From Methanobacteriota archaeon (GTDB lineage: Archaea > Halobacteriota > Methanomicrobia > Methanomicrobiales > Methanomicrobiaceae), in NCBI GenBank assembly GCA_016841665.1, contig JAENYT010000011.1, positions 1 to 52,124 on the forward strand: a DNA stretch of 52,124 bases, in the 5' to 3' direction. Each line of letters begins with the position of its first letter. Position 1 is the first letter of the stretch. Below are positions 32,748-40,976 of the stretch, one piece after another. The notes beneath the pieces are model-generated. The model saw nothing but the letters and a program-made list of their open reading frames with translations, had not been told where the DNA came from and ran no database searches. A program made the translations under genes and the position numbers.

Positions 32748-33494
32748 ATGCAAATTGAGATTGCGCCTGTGGAAGGTTTGCCCCTCATCAAAGAGGGCGA
32801 CGACCTTCCGGCCCTCATCTGCGACCTCGTCTCGTTTGAGGATGGCGATATCCTCTGCGTCGCCTCGTCGGTCTTCTCCAAGGCGAAGGGGTACACGCGA
32901 GTGCTCGCATCCATCACACCCGGAGAAAGGGCAGAGCGGATAGGGACAATGTGCGGTGAAGATGCCCGGTTCATCCAGGCAGTACTCGACGAATCATCGG
33001 ACATCCTGCTGGAAGCGCCGTTCGTCCTCTCCGAGCTCGCCTGCGGCCATGTCGGGGTGCGTGCCGGAGTCGACCAGAGCAATGTGGAAGACGGCCTGCT
33101 CATCCTCCTCCCGCCGGACCCCATGGCTGCCGCCCATGAAATCAGGGAGCGGGTTGCCGGCATCACGGGAAAGGACGTGCGGGTCGTGCTCACCGATACC
33201 TGTGGCCGGTCGTTTCGCAGGGGGCAGACCGGCACCGCGATAGGATGGAGCGGGATGACGGCGATCAGGGATTACCGCGGCGATACCGACCTTTTCGGCC
33301 ACGTCCTCAAGATCACCGAAGAGGCGGTCGTCGATGAAATTGCCGGATTTGCGAACTTCGTCATGGGCGAGAGCAACCGCGGCGTGCCCGCGGTGGTCTT
33401 TCGGAACTGCCCCCGGTGGACCGGGCACGATGCACTGTATTTTACTGCGGACGAAGATATTACCCGTGCCGCCCTGAAAAAAATGATTCAGTAG
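32748..33494 (+). CDS. cofE: Coenzyme F420-0:L-glutamate ligase CofE
   Basis: A 248-aa GTP-dependent ligase that adds gamma-linked glutamates to F420-0. It opens with IEIAPVEGLPLIKEGDDL, has the FEDGDILCVASSVFSKAKG segment, and the metal/GTP site region VVLTDTCGRSFRRGQTGTAIGW with DYRGDTDLFG. The tail GESNRGVPAVVFRNCPRW is also typical. Length matches the family. It ends with a short convergent overlap on the secG gene. The start is ATG 32748. Confidence 0.93.
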   Translation: MQIEIAPVEGLPLIKEGDDLPALICDLVSFEDGDILCVASSVFSKAKGYTRVLASITPGERAERIGTMCGEDARFIQAVLDESSDILLEAPFVLSELACGHVGVRAGVDQSNVEDGLLILLPPDPMAAAHEIRERVAGITGKDVRVVLTDTCGRSFRRGQTGTAIGWSGMTAIRDYRGDTDLFGHVLKITEEAVVDEIAGFANFVMGESNRGVPAVVFRNCPRWTGHDALYFTADEDITRAALKKMIQ

Positions 33495-33646
33495 ATGAAA
33501 TTGAGCGCAATCGTGAAAACACCGATAACTGCGCCTGCGACAAGTACTGCAGTCGGTGAGATATGAAACGAGCGCTTGTCCTCGCTATCATAATAGGTCA
33601 CGAGACCCGCGGAGGAAACCAGCCTTCCGCCACTCTTTTTCGCCAT
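33488..33646 (-). CDS. secG: Preprotein translocase subunit Sec61-beta (SecG)
   Basis: A 52-aa tail-anchored membrane protein of the SecYEG/Sec61 translocon. It reads MAKKSGGRLVSSAGLVTYY, then DSEDKRSFHISPTAVLVAG and one C-terminal helix ending TIALNFIY. The SSAGLVxYxDSED motif and I-P-T/A before the helix identify archaeal Sec61-beta. Its stop overlaps the cofE end by 7 nt. The ATG sits 25 bp from a TATA box shared with the divergent amidohydrolase gene, consistent with a leaderless mRNA. Confidence 0.9.
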   Translation of the reverse strand: MAKKSGGRLVSSAGLVTYYDSEDKRSFHISPTAVLVAGAVIGVFTIALNFIY

Positions 33647-33666
33647 GAATAACTATTTGCATTCTG

Positions 33667-33677
33667 CATATATAAAT
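33667..33677. promoter_or_regulatory. Shared, symmetric TATA box for secG and the amidohydrolase
   Basis: CATATATAAAT sits almost exactly midway between the divergent start codons at 33646 and 33695, about 25 bp from each. A single box could direct leaderless transcription both ways. Confidence 0.5.
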
Positions 33678-33694
33678 CAAAGGCAGAGACGACC

Positions 33695-34741
33695 ATGTCG
33701 GACGCCGTTTCGTTCCGTGGCAGGGCACTGGTGGGGAGAGAACTCGAGGAGCACAGCGTCGAGATCACCGTCGAGGCGGGCACCATCCGCGCGATCGAGG
33801 AGATCCCCCTGCGGGAGGACTGCTGGATCCTGCCCTGTTTTTTCAATGCCCACACGCACATTGCCGATACCATCGCCATGGACATGCCGGTGTCGGGATC
33901 GCTCTCCGATCTGGTAGCACCACCGGACGGCCTGAAGCACCGCCTTCTTCGCGCCGCACCAAGAAACGATCTCGTGCGTGCAATGGAAAGCACAATCACC
34001 ACAATGGTGCAATCCGGCACCGCGGGGTTTGCGGATTTCCGCGAGGGAGGGGTCGAAGGGGTGCTTGCGCTCAGGCAGGCACTGGAAAACAGATCCTGCC
34101 AGGCGATCATCTTCGGCAGGGAAGGGGGGGAGGCGGTCGCCCACGGGTTCGGGATCAGCAGCGTCCGTGAAGGCGCCCATATCGAGGCGGCGGTGGAGAG
34201 GGCGAGAACAAAAGGACTCCTCGTTGCCCTCCATGCCGGCGAAAAAGACCCGCATGACATCGAAGCCGCCCTTGCCCTCGAACCGGACCTGATCATCCAC
34301 TGCACCCATGCAGAGGACCGCCAGCTGCGCCGGATCGCGGAGATGGAGATCCCCATCGTCGTCTGTCCCCGTTCGAACTGGACACTCGGGGTTGCCGCCG
34401 GCGCCGCCCATCCTCCGATCGAGCGCATGCTCGCGCGGGGGTGCAGGGTGTTTCTGGGCACCGACAACGCCATGTTCGTACAGCCCGACATGTTCAGGGA
34501 GATGGCATTCACCTCTCTCATCTATCGTATTCCTGCAAAAGAAGCCCTTAACATGGCGATATCGGGGTCAGACCTGCTCGCCGCCCCGTTCTTCATTGAG
34601 GAAGATTGCCCGGCTAATTTTTTCCTCATAGATCCAATGCGCCATAATTATCATTTCAGTCATGATTTATGCACAACAGTGGTAAACCGAGTTAATTCAT
34701 GTAATATTATAAGAACTATTTTAAACCCGGCAACGAAATGA
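33695..34741 (+). CDS. Metal-dependent amidohydrolase (chlorohydrolase/deaminase family)
   Basis: A 348-aa TIM-barrel hydrolase. Metal-ligand motifs are CFFNAHTHIAD near residue 52, ALHAGEKDPHD near 180, IIHCTHAED near 205, and FLGTDNAM near 265, the pattern of the ATZ/TRZ and adenosine/guanine/cytosine deaminase group. A substrate was not deduced: candidates are a deaminated base or pterin-like compound. The gene has a TATA box 24 bp upstream. The last 30 codons become AT-rich and read RVNSCNIIRTILNPATK. Confidence 0.82.
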   Translation: MSDAVSFRGRALVGRELEEHSVEITVEAGTIRAIEEIPLREDCWILPCFFNAHTHIADTIAMDMPVSGSLSDLVAPPDGLKHRLLRAAPRNDLVRAMESTITTMVQSGTAGFADFREGGVEGVLALRQALENRSCQAIIFGREGGEAVAHGFGISSVREGAHIEAAVERARTKGLLVALHAGEKDPHDIEAALALEPDLIIHCTHAEDRQLRRIAEMEIPIVVCPRSNWTLGVAAGAAHPPIERMLARGCRVFLGTDNAMFVQPDMFREMAFTSLIYRIPAKEALNMAISGSDLLAAPFFIEEDCPANFFLIDPMRHNYHFSHDLCTTVVNRVNSCNIIRTILNPATK

Positions 34742-34770
34742 TAATGAAGACTTATTTTTGGAGATAACCC

Positions 34771-35199
34771 ATGTTCAATACGATCCTTGTCGCCATTGAT
34801 GGCTCGGAAGTGAGCAAAAAGGCACTTGGGGTGGCGATCGATGAGGCAAAAGCATGGAGCGCAGAGCTCCACGCGATATATGTCATCGAAACCGGTATGT
34901 TATCCTCAATCCCTGTCGACAATACGCTCGAGGTAATCTATAGCCTTCTGGAAAACGAGGGGACCGATACGCTTGAGGAAAGCCGGAATACCACCTCGGA
35001 TGCGGGCATCGACCTGCACACGCACATCGAGCATGGTCATGCAGGCAATGAGATACTGAAAACGGCTGAAGCCATGAACGCGGACCTTATCGTACTCGGT
35101 TCACATGGGAAAAGCAATGTTGACCGCCTTTTGATCGGCAGCGTGACCACGTACGTGGTGCGCCACAGCTCCATAACCACACTGGTGGTGAGATCATAG
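34771..35199 (+). CDS. Universal stress protein (UspA family)
   Basis: A 142-aa single Usp domain. It starts MFNTILVAIDGSEVSKKAL and holds the ATP-binding motif VLGSHGKSNVDRLLIGSVTTYVVRHS (G-x2-G-x9-G-S/T type), so it is expected to bind ATP. GGAGAT precedes ATG 34771 by about seven bases. The CBS protein gene follows within 24 bases, and the pair is probably co-transcribed; both sense adenylates. Confidence 0.9.
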   Translation: MFNTILVAIDGSEVSKKALGVAIDEAKAWSAELHAIYVIETGMLSSIPVDNTLEVIYSLLENEGTDTLEESRNTTSDAGIDLHTHIEHGHAGNEILKTAEAMNADLIVLGSHGKSNVDRLLIGSVTTYVVRHSSITTLVVRS

Positions 35200-35222
35200 A
35201 AACAAAACTTGTTCGCGACTAT

Positions 35223-36098
35223 ATGACCGACGACGTCGTGTGCGTCGAAATACCGGGAAATCGCGAGGATGTCCTGCGAATACTGAAGCGCACCGGCATC
35301 AGCGGCGTTCCGGTACTCAAAGAGGGAAAACTGGTGGGAATTATCACCCGCAAGGATCTCCTTGCCAAGTCGGAGGAGACGCAGCTCGGCCTGCTGATGA
35401 CGCCCGACCCCATCTCCGTCGCTCCCAATGCGCATATCAAGGATGCGGCAACCCTGATGGCAAAACACAACATCAGGCGCCTGCCCGTAGTCTCCGACGG
35501 AAAACTGGTGGGAATCATCAGCACCGCCGATCTCATCAACGCCATCTCCCAGTTGAAAATCAAGGAGGAGATCAAGAACAAATATGTCCGGCCGACGTTC
35601 GCACTCTGGGAAGAGACCCCGCTCCCCCTCGTGGGAAGGATCATGGAGACCTCGGGGTTCGACGCCATCCCCATCCTCAATGACGAGTCGAAGCTGGTGG
35701 GCATAATCTCCGAACGCGACCTTATCAGGGCGTCGTGCATCGAGGACTCGGTGCAGGTCAGCGATTTTTCCAACGGAACGGACGACGACGAGTGGACATG
35801 GGAGAGCATCAGGGACATGCACACCATATCCTACGGCATCTCAAGGATTCAGCTGCCTGACAAACCGGTAAAGATGGCAATGGTGAGCGATGTCATCTCC
35901 GTGCCGCTCAATTCTGAGGTCAGCGAATGTGCACTGAAGATGAAGCGGTCCCGGGTCGACCAGCTGCCGGTCGTCAACGGTGACAAACGACTGGTCGCCA
36001 TGCTCTTTGACCGGGAACTGATAAAAGTGCTCATTCCGGAATCGGTCATAGTGGGGGGCGTCCTCGACGCATCCAGCCACCTTATCCGGAACCATTGA
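35223..36098 (+). CDS. Four-CBS-domain protein
   Basis: A 291-aa protein of four CBS domains (about 1-55, 60-115, 130-180 and 215-280), each with the GIPVL---KLVGII---DL pattern (GVPVLKEGKLVGIITRKDLL, RLPVVSDGKLVGIISTADLI, AIPILNDESKLVGIISERDL, QLPVVNGDKRLVAMLFDREL). Such pairs bind AMP, ATP or SAM. ATG 35223 is the first usual start codon, but the frame remains open upstream and reads TKLVRDYMTDDVV, which looks like a complete domain beginning; a strong GGTGAG lies at 35187-35192. The true start may thus be upstream at a non-standard codon. Confidence 0.88.
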   Translation: MTDDVVCVEIPGNREDVLRILKRTGISGVPVLKEGKLVGIITRKDLLAKSEETQLGLLMTPDPISVAPNAHIKDAATLMAKHNIRRLPVVSDGKLVGIISTADLINAISQLKIKEEIKNKYVRPTFALWEETPLPLVGRIMETSGFDAIPILNDESKLVGIISERDLIRASCIEDSVQVSDFSNGTDDDEWTWESIRDMHTISYGISRIQLPDKPVKMAMVSDVISVPLNSEVSECALKMKRSRVDQLPVVNGDKRLVAMLFDRELIKVLIPESVIVGGVLDASSHLIRNH

Positions 36099-36211
36099 AC
36101 GGATTTTTCCCCACTGGGGGAACCATACCTTTATGGCAGATAAAATCATTGTATAGTCTGAAGCGCTTTTGTCACCTTTAACGGCGTAATTAACGGTAGG
36201 AGGTTTTTTGA

Positions 36212-36853
36212 ATGCCTGAACTCCCTAATGAAATTTTGAAGGGGACGACCACTATTGGTATCGTATTCAATGAAGGTGTCGTCCTCGCCACTGAAAAACG
36301 GGCAACCATGGGAAATCTCGTGGCAAGCAAAACGGCCAAAAAGGTCTATAAGATTGCACCCCGCATCGGTATGACTACTGCTGGCGGCGTCGGCGACGCC
36401 CAGCAGCTCGCACGGATCATGCAGGTGGAGGCGAGCCTCTACGAGATCCGGCGGGCAAAGCAGATGACGGTTGGCGCGGTTTCCACGCTCCTGAGCAACT
36501 ACCTGAACCAGAACCGCTACTATCCCTACTATGTGCAGCTCCTCGTGGGCGGTGTCGATGAACAGGGGGCAAGCGTCTACTCGGTTGATGCCATGGGCGG
36601 TGCGTCACGGGAGGAGGACATTGTTGCCACCGGATCGGGATCGCCCATCGCGTACGGACTGCTCGAGGACGGCTATCGCGAGCGTATGACCGAAGAGGAA
36701 GCGATCGATCTTGCGGTCAGGTCGTTGCGCTCCGCGATGCGCCGGGACATAGGATCGGGAGAAAACATCAACGTTGTGGTGATAACGCAGGAAAAATATG
36801 AGGAGAAAAAACTTCCTGGTTTAAGCAAAAGCTCCCTGAAATCTGAAAACTAA
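36212..36853 (+). CDS. psmB: Proteasome beta subunit
   Basis: The 213-aa catalytic beta subunit of the 20S proteasome. An 11-residue propeptide ends at G before TTTIGIVFNEGVVLATEKRATMG, giving the N-terminal nucleophile Thr. Lys and Asp/Glu partners occur in the normal positions (EKRAT, TAGGVGDAQQ), and the family segment GSGSPIAYGLLEDGY is present. ATG 36212 has an excellent GGAGGT Shine-Dalgarno. It is followed, after a T-tract, by the aCPSF1 gene, an order common in Euryarchaeota. Confidence 0.96.
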   Translation: MPELPNEILKGTTTIGIVFNEGVVLATEKRATMGNLVASKTAKKVYKIAPRIGMTTAGGVGDAQQLARIMQVEASLYEIRRAKQMTVGAVSTLLSNYLNQNRYYPYYVQLLVGGVDEQGASVYSVDAMGGASREEDIVATGSGSPIAYGLLEDGYRERMTEEEAIDLAVRSLRSAMRRDIGSGENINVVVITQEKYEEKKLPGLSKSSLKSEN

Positions 36854-36854
36854 C

Positions 36855-36861
36855 TTTTTTT
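36855..36861 (+). terminator. T-tract between psmB and the aCPSF1/FttA gene
   Basis: Seven T residues directly after the psmB stop and 13 bases before ATG 36874. It may terminate part of the psmB transcripts or act in control of the downstream gene. Confidence 0.4.
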
Positions 36862-36873
36862 AGGACGATTTTA

Positions 36874-38763
36874 ATGCTAATTGAAGAACGGCTGCAAGAG
36901 CTGAAAGACAAGATCAATAAAAAGGTCCCGCGGGGAATTACGATCTCTGAAGTGGAATTCGAGGGGCCTGAGCTGGTCATCTATACCGACGATACGAAAA
37001 CATTTGCCGATCAGGCAGATCTCATCAAAGTGCTCGCCAGGGACCTGAGAAAACGGATTGTGGTGCGCCCCAATATTCTCGAAGACCCCGAACAGGCTGC
37101 TGGCAAGATCAGGGCCGTGGTGCCCGACAATGCCGGGATCAGTGATATGTTCTTCGACCCGGAGACGGGTGAAGTGCTCATCGAAGCGGAAAAACCCGGC
37201 GTTGTTATCGGAAAGAACGGTGTCACATTACGGGATATCACCAAAGAGATAGGCTGGACGCCCAAGGTGGTGCGCACTCCGCCCATCGAGAGCGCCACCG
37301 TCAAGCAAATACGCCAGTTCCTTCGTTCGGTCAAAGACGAAAGGAAAACATTCCTCAGGCAGATCGGAAGACGCATTCACCGCGATGCCACCGCAAAGGA
37401 CCAGTGGGTCAGGGTGACGACCCTCGGCTGCTGCCGTGAGGTCGGCAGGGCGGCGTTCCTGCTCAGCACCCCGGAGAGCAAGGTCCTCATCGACTGCGGA
37501 GAGAAACCGAGCAACAACAACGGCTATCCCTACCTCTACGTCCCCGAGATCTACCCGCTCAACACGCTGGATGCCGTGGTGATCACCCACGCCCACCTCG
37601 ATCACTGCGCACTGGTGCCTCTGCTGTTCAAGTACGGGTATGAAGGCCCGATCTACAGCACGCCGGCCACGCGCGATCTCTCCGCAATGCTCCAGCTCGA
37701 CTACCTCGATGTGGTCAACAAGGAGACCGGACAGGTGCCCTACAGCTCCAACGAGGTCAAGACCTACCTCAAACACTCGATCACCCTCAATTACGGGAGT
37801 GTCACCGACATCGCCCCCGATATGAAGCTGACCATGCACAATGCCGGGCACATCCTCGGCTCGGCCGTTGCGCATTTCCACATCGGCGAGGGGCTCTACA
37901 ACATCGCCTTCACCGGCGACTTCAACTACGGAAAGACCCGCCTGTTCGGGCCGGCAACCGTCCAGTTCCCCCGCCTCGAGGCACTCTTCATGGAGAGCAC
38001 CTACGGCGGATCACACGACTTCCAGCCTTCGCGAAAGGACGCCGAAGAGAAACTCTATGATGTGGTCTCCACGACGGTCAAGCGTGGCGGCAAGGTGATC
38101 ATCCCCGCATTCGCCGTAGGCAGGTCGCAGGAGGTCATGCTCGCCCTCGAGGAGGGCATTCGCCTGGAAAAGATCCCGAAGGTGAAGATCTACCTCGACG
38201 GGATGATCCGCGAGGCGACCGCCATTCACACCACGTACCCTGAGTACCTGAACAGCGACCTGCGGACGCAGATCTTCCGCGAGGGCATGAACCCGTTCCT
38301 TGCGGATTGCTTTGTCCAGGTCGATTCGCCCTCGCTGCGGGAGGACGTCATCGGCGGCGAGCCGTGCGTCATCGTCACCACAAGCGGCATGCTCAACGGG
38401 GGCCCGGTGATGGAGTACCTGCGGGCCCTCGCCCCCGATGAACGCAACACCCTCGTCTTTGTCGGCTACCAGGCGGACGGGACCATGGGGCGGCGCATCC
38501 AGAAGGGATGGCGCGAGATCCCCACCGGACGGAGGGAGACCATCGTGATCAACCTGGACATCGTGACCGTGGACGGGTTCTCAGGACACTCGGACCGCCG
38601 CCAGCTGATGAACTACATCGCCCATATCCAGCCGCGGCCCGAGAAGATCTTCACCATTCACGGGGATGAGAACAAGGCCATCGACCTTGCCAGCTCCATC
38701 TACAAGAAATACCATATCGAAACCCATGCGCCCATGAACCTCGAAACGTACAGAATGGTGTAG
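36874..38763 (+). CDS. fttA: aCPSF1/FttA, KH-domain beta-CASP ribonuclease and transcription termination factor
   Basis: A 629-aa archaeal CPSF73 homologue. Two KH-type RNA-binding domains form the N terminus (to about residue 150; the second has VVIGKNGVTLRDI). The metallo-beta-lactamase core has ITHAHLDHCALVP, AGHILGSAVAHFH and TGDFNYGKTRLF; the beta-CASP part includes PAFAVGRSQEVML and TSGMLNGGP; the end has SGHSDRRQLMNYI and TIHGDENKA. All zinc ligands are in place. The family cuts RNA at U-rich 3' ends and triggers termination. Directly followed by an MFS gene. Confidence 0.96.
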   Translation: MLIEERLQELKDKINKKVPRGITISEVEFEGPELVIYTDDTKTFADQADLIKVLARDLRKRIVVRPNILEDPEQAAGKIRAVVPDNAGISDMFFDPETGEVLIEAEKPGVVIGKNGVTLRDITKEIGWTPKVVRTPPIESATVKQIRQFLRSVKDERKTFLRQIGRRIHRDATAKDQWVRVTTLGCCREVGRAAFLLSTPESKVLIDCGEKPSNNNGYPYLYVPEIYPLNTLDAVVITHAHLDHCALVPLLFKYGYEGPIYSTPATRDLSAMLQLDYLDVVNKETGQVPYSSNEVKTYLKHSITLNYGSVTDIAPDMKLTMHNAGHILGSAVAHFHIGEGLYNIAFTGDFNYGKTRLFGPATVQFPRLEALFMESTYGGSHDFQPSRKDAEEKLYDVVSTTVKRGGKVIIPAFAVGRSQEVMLALEEGIRLEKIPKVKIYLDGMIREATAIHTTYPEYLNSDLRTQIFREGMNPFLADCFVQVDSPSLREDVIGGEPCVIVTTSGMLNGGPVMEYLRALAPDERNTLVFVGYQADGTMGRRIQKGWREIPTGRRETIVINLDIVTVDGFSGHSDRRQLMNYIAHIQPRPEKIFTIHGDENKAIDLASSIYKKYHIETHAPMNLETYRMV

Positions 38764-39867
38764 ATGAAGCAGCAGCTCTCCCTCCTGCTCGGGGTGTTTT
38801 CGGTCATGGCGCTATCGAACGCCATCGTCCCTGTCCTCCCCTCATTTGCGCAAGCGGAGGTATGGCTGCAGTCAGCAATTTATTCTGCCTACTTTTTCGG
38901 CTCCTTTCTCACCGTTCTCCCCGCAGGGATGCTATCCGATCGGATCGGCAGGATGCCGCTTATCAACACCGGGCTGCTCTGCACCGTCGTGAGCGGGGTG
39001 CTGATCATTCTCTTTCCCACCGCCATCCCGGTACTCCTCGCCCGTTCGCTCGAAGGCATCGGGGGAGGGCTCTTCGTGGCGTCCGCCCTCTCATGGGTGA
39101 ACTCCCGTCCGGACCACAAGCGCCTTTCCGGCTATTTCATCGGTGCACTCAACCTCGGGCTCGTCATCGGGCTGCTCGGCACCGGCTGGCTCGAGCAGAC
39201 CATCGGGATCACCGGCGGGGTGATGCTCTTTACCGCCATCTCCCTTGTTGCGTTTCTGATGAGCCTGTTCCTCAAAGGAAACCGGGTTGCACAGCAGCAG
39301 AAGGCGAACGTCGCCCACATCATGAAGGACTACATCTGGCTGTATCTCTCGGCGGTGGTGCTCGTGGGGGTGACCGGCGTGGTGACCGCACTCTACCCTG
39401 AGTTCACCGGGGAAAGCCCGGCGGTGCTCAGCATCCAGATCGGCACCATGTATACGGCAACCATCGTCACCTCGCTCATCGCCCCCAAGCTGGTGAACAG
39501 ACCGGTTCCCACCATCCGCATCTCGGCGATCGTGATGGGTGCGGCGGTTCTCGGCAGCTTTTTCGCCCCTTCCACGAGCACCGTCGCCGTCTTTCTGATG
39601 TTTGCCGCGATCGGAGGCCTTTCGGGCTTTGCGATCAACGCCCAGCTCGCCTTTCTCGCCGAAACCCGCCTCCCGCAGGGTGCGGCCACCGGGCTCTTCA
39701 ATACCTCCACCTACGCGGGGCTCGCCCTGATGCCCTTCTTCGCCGGCCTTATCGCGCAAGCAGCAGGGTTCGGTGCGGCGTTCGCGGTGAGTGCAGCGGC
39801 GACCGCGACTATGGCGCTCACCATCGGGTGGTGTGCGTGCAGGCTGCCCATGGCCGACCAATCCTGA
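38764..39867 (+). CDS. Major facilitator superfamily transporter
   Basis: A 367-aa membrane protein with about 11-12 helices. The MFS motif A between helices 2 and 3 reads GMLSDRIGRMPLIN, and an echo of it is not clear in the second half. The ATG directly follows the fttA stop, so the two genes may share a transcript, though functional linkage is unlikely. The substrate is not predictable; drug or sugar efflux-type members are nearest by pattern. It converges on a decayed minus-strand gene. Confidence 0.85.
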   Translation: MKQQLSLLLGVFSVMALSNAIVPVLPSFAQAEVWLQSAIYSAYFFGSFLTVLPAGMLSDRIGRMPLINTGLLCTVVSGVLIILFPTAIPVLLARSLEGIGGGLFVASALSWVNSRPDHKRLSGYFIGALNLGLVIGLLGTGWLEQTIGITGGVMLFTAISLVAFLMSLFLKGNRVAQQQKANVAHIMKDYIWLYLSAVVLVGVTGVVTALYPEFTGESPAVLSIQIGTMYTATIVTSLIAPKLVNRPVPTIRISAIVMGAAVLGSFFAPSTSTVAVFLMFAAIGGLSGFAINAQLAFLAETRLPQGAATGLFNTSTYAGLALMPFFAGLIAQAAGFGAAFAVSAAATATMALTIGWCACRLPMADQS

Positions 39868-39869
39868 AA

Positions 39870-40136
39870 AAGGACACCCACAGTCCCCGCATGTGGAGGG
39901 ATTCGATGCATCACCGTTCCACTCCTGCGTCACCTCGTCTGCAAACCGGTCGATGTAGTCCCAGCCCGTGCCGGCGAAGGCCACCCACAGGGTGACGGTC
40001 ACCTCGCAGCATCGCATTCGCACGCCGTGGCATCGCCTCCTTCCGTCGCAGCGGCAGCGGCGGGGATGAGAATCATGGAGATGGCGATGATCCAGACGCA
40101 CAGGATGGTCTTTTTCAACAACCTTCCCTGCTTCAT
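39870..40136 (-). pseudogene. Broken secreted-protein gene (signal peptide plus frameshifted fragment)
   Basis: ATG 40136 opens a signal peptide (KKTILCVWIIAISMILIPAAAAA) followed by ACECDAAR and TGA at 39999-40001. In the next frame sensible sequence goes on: CEVTVTLWVAFAGTGWDYID, RFADEVTQEWNGD, then STCGDCGCPF. No stop follows before the convergent MFS gene, whose 3' end cuts it off. A frameshift near 40005 and loss of the 3' part best explain the pattern. The family was not recognised; the TVTLWVAFAGTGW strand is reminiscent of secreted Ca- or metal-binding proteins. Confidence 0.5.
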
Positions 40137-40254
40137 GCCTTATTGAAGGGGAGGGAATGCAGGTAATTAGCAGCATTGAAATCATTTCCGCCCACAGGGA
40201 TGGCGAAGCGACCACGGCGAGCATCTCTCCATTCAAAAGCAATAATTACTGTAA

Positions 40255-40716
40255 ATGTTACGTTTTGTCATGAAGCTGCACATCCCCCCGAATTACTTTT
40301 ATCTGGGGCTGCTTCTGAGCGGTGTGCTGTACCTGCTCTTCCCCCAGTTCAATACCATCCCCCTTCCCTGGAGTCTTGCGGGTCTGCCGGTCATTGCGGC
40401 AGGATTCTACATCATCATCCGCTCGTGGAAGATCTTCGTGCACCACGGCACCTCGGAGAGCTACGAGGCTGCCGCCACAATGCTGGTCACCGACGACCTC
40501 TACCGGTATTCTAGGCACCCCATGTATGTCGGAGCGGTGCTCGCCAGCATCGGCCTCTGCATCACCCTCCAGGGAAACCTGCTCTCCTTCGCAGGGCCGC
40601 TGTTCATCTTCCTGGTGCTGAACTTCGTCTTCATCCCCTATGAGGAGGAGCAAATGCTCGAGCAATTCGGGGATGCGTACCGGGAGTACAGGGGGCGGGT
40701 GCGGAGGTGGATCTGA
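40255..40716 (+). CDS. Isoprenylcysteine/phospholipid carboxyl methyltransferase-like membrane protein
   Basis: A 153-aa protein with four or five helices and the C-terminal SAM-binding motif of the ICMT/PEMT family: YRYSRHPMYVGAVLASIGL, then FIPYEEEQMLEQFGDAYREYRGRVRRWI. These motifs hold the R-H-P-x-Y and E-E-x-x-L-x-x-x-F-G-x-x-Y consensus. The methyl acceptor could be a lipid or a small molecule. Starts are ATG 40255 or 40270. Confidence 0.85.
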   Translation: MLRFVMKLHIPPNYFYLGLLLSGVLYLLFPQFNTIPLPWSLAGLPVIAAGFYIIIRSWKIFVHHGTSESYEAAATMLVTDDLYRYSRHPMYVGAVLASIGLCITLQGNLLSFAGPLFIFLVLNFVFIPYEEEQMLEQFGDAYREYRGRVRRWI

Positions 40717-40854
40717 CACCGCCCCGAATGCATGGGCCGCGGTTGTTTCAATAAAGGCCTGGCATACAATGCAGAAAAAGAATTACACACGCATTTCACG
40801 GCAAAACCATGTCGTATAATGGAGGTTTACGGAACCGGGATACCAAAAAGAACA

Positions 40855-40939
40855 TGCGAGGGGAGCGATTCGAACGCTCGAACTCCTACGAGACTAGGCC
40901 CTGAACCTAGCGCCTTTGACCTGGCTCGGCAACCCTCGC
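40855..40939 (-). tRNA. tRNA-Leu (anticodon CAG)
   Basis: An 85-nt class II tRNA on the minus strand. Acceptor GCGAGGG/CCCTCGC, anticodon stem CTAGG/CCTAG around loop TTCAGGG, giving anticodon CAG. The D-arm region and T-arm are nearly the same as in the tRNA-Leu(UAG) at 16083-16167. CCA is not encoded. Confidence 0.95.
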
Positions 40940-40976
40940 GCCTTATCTAGTTGCCCCTCCGAGAAAATAAAAGTAC

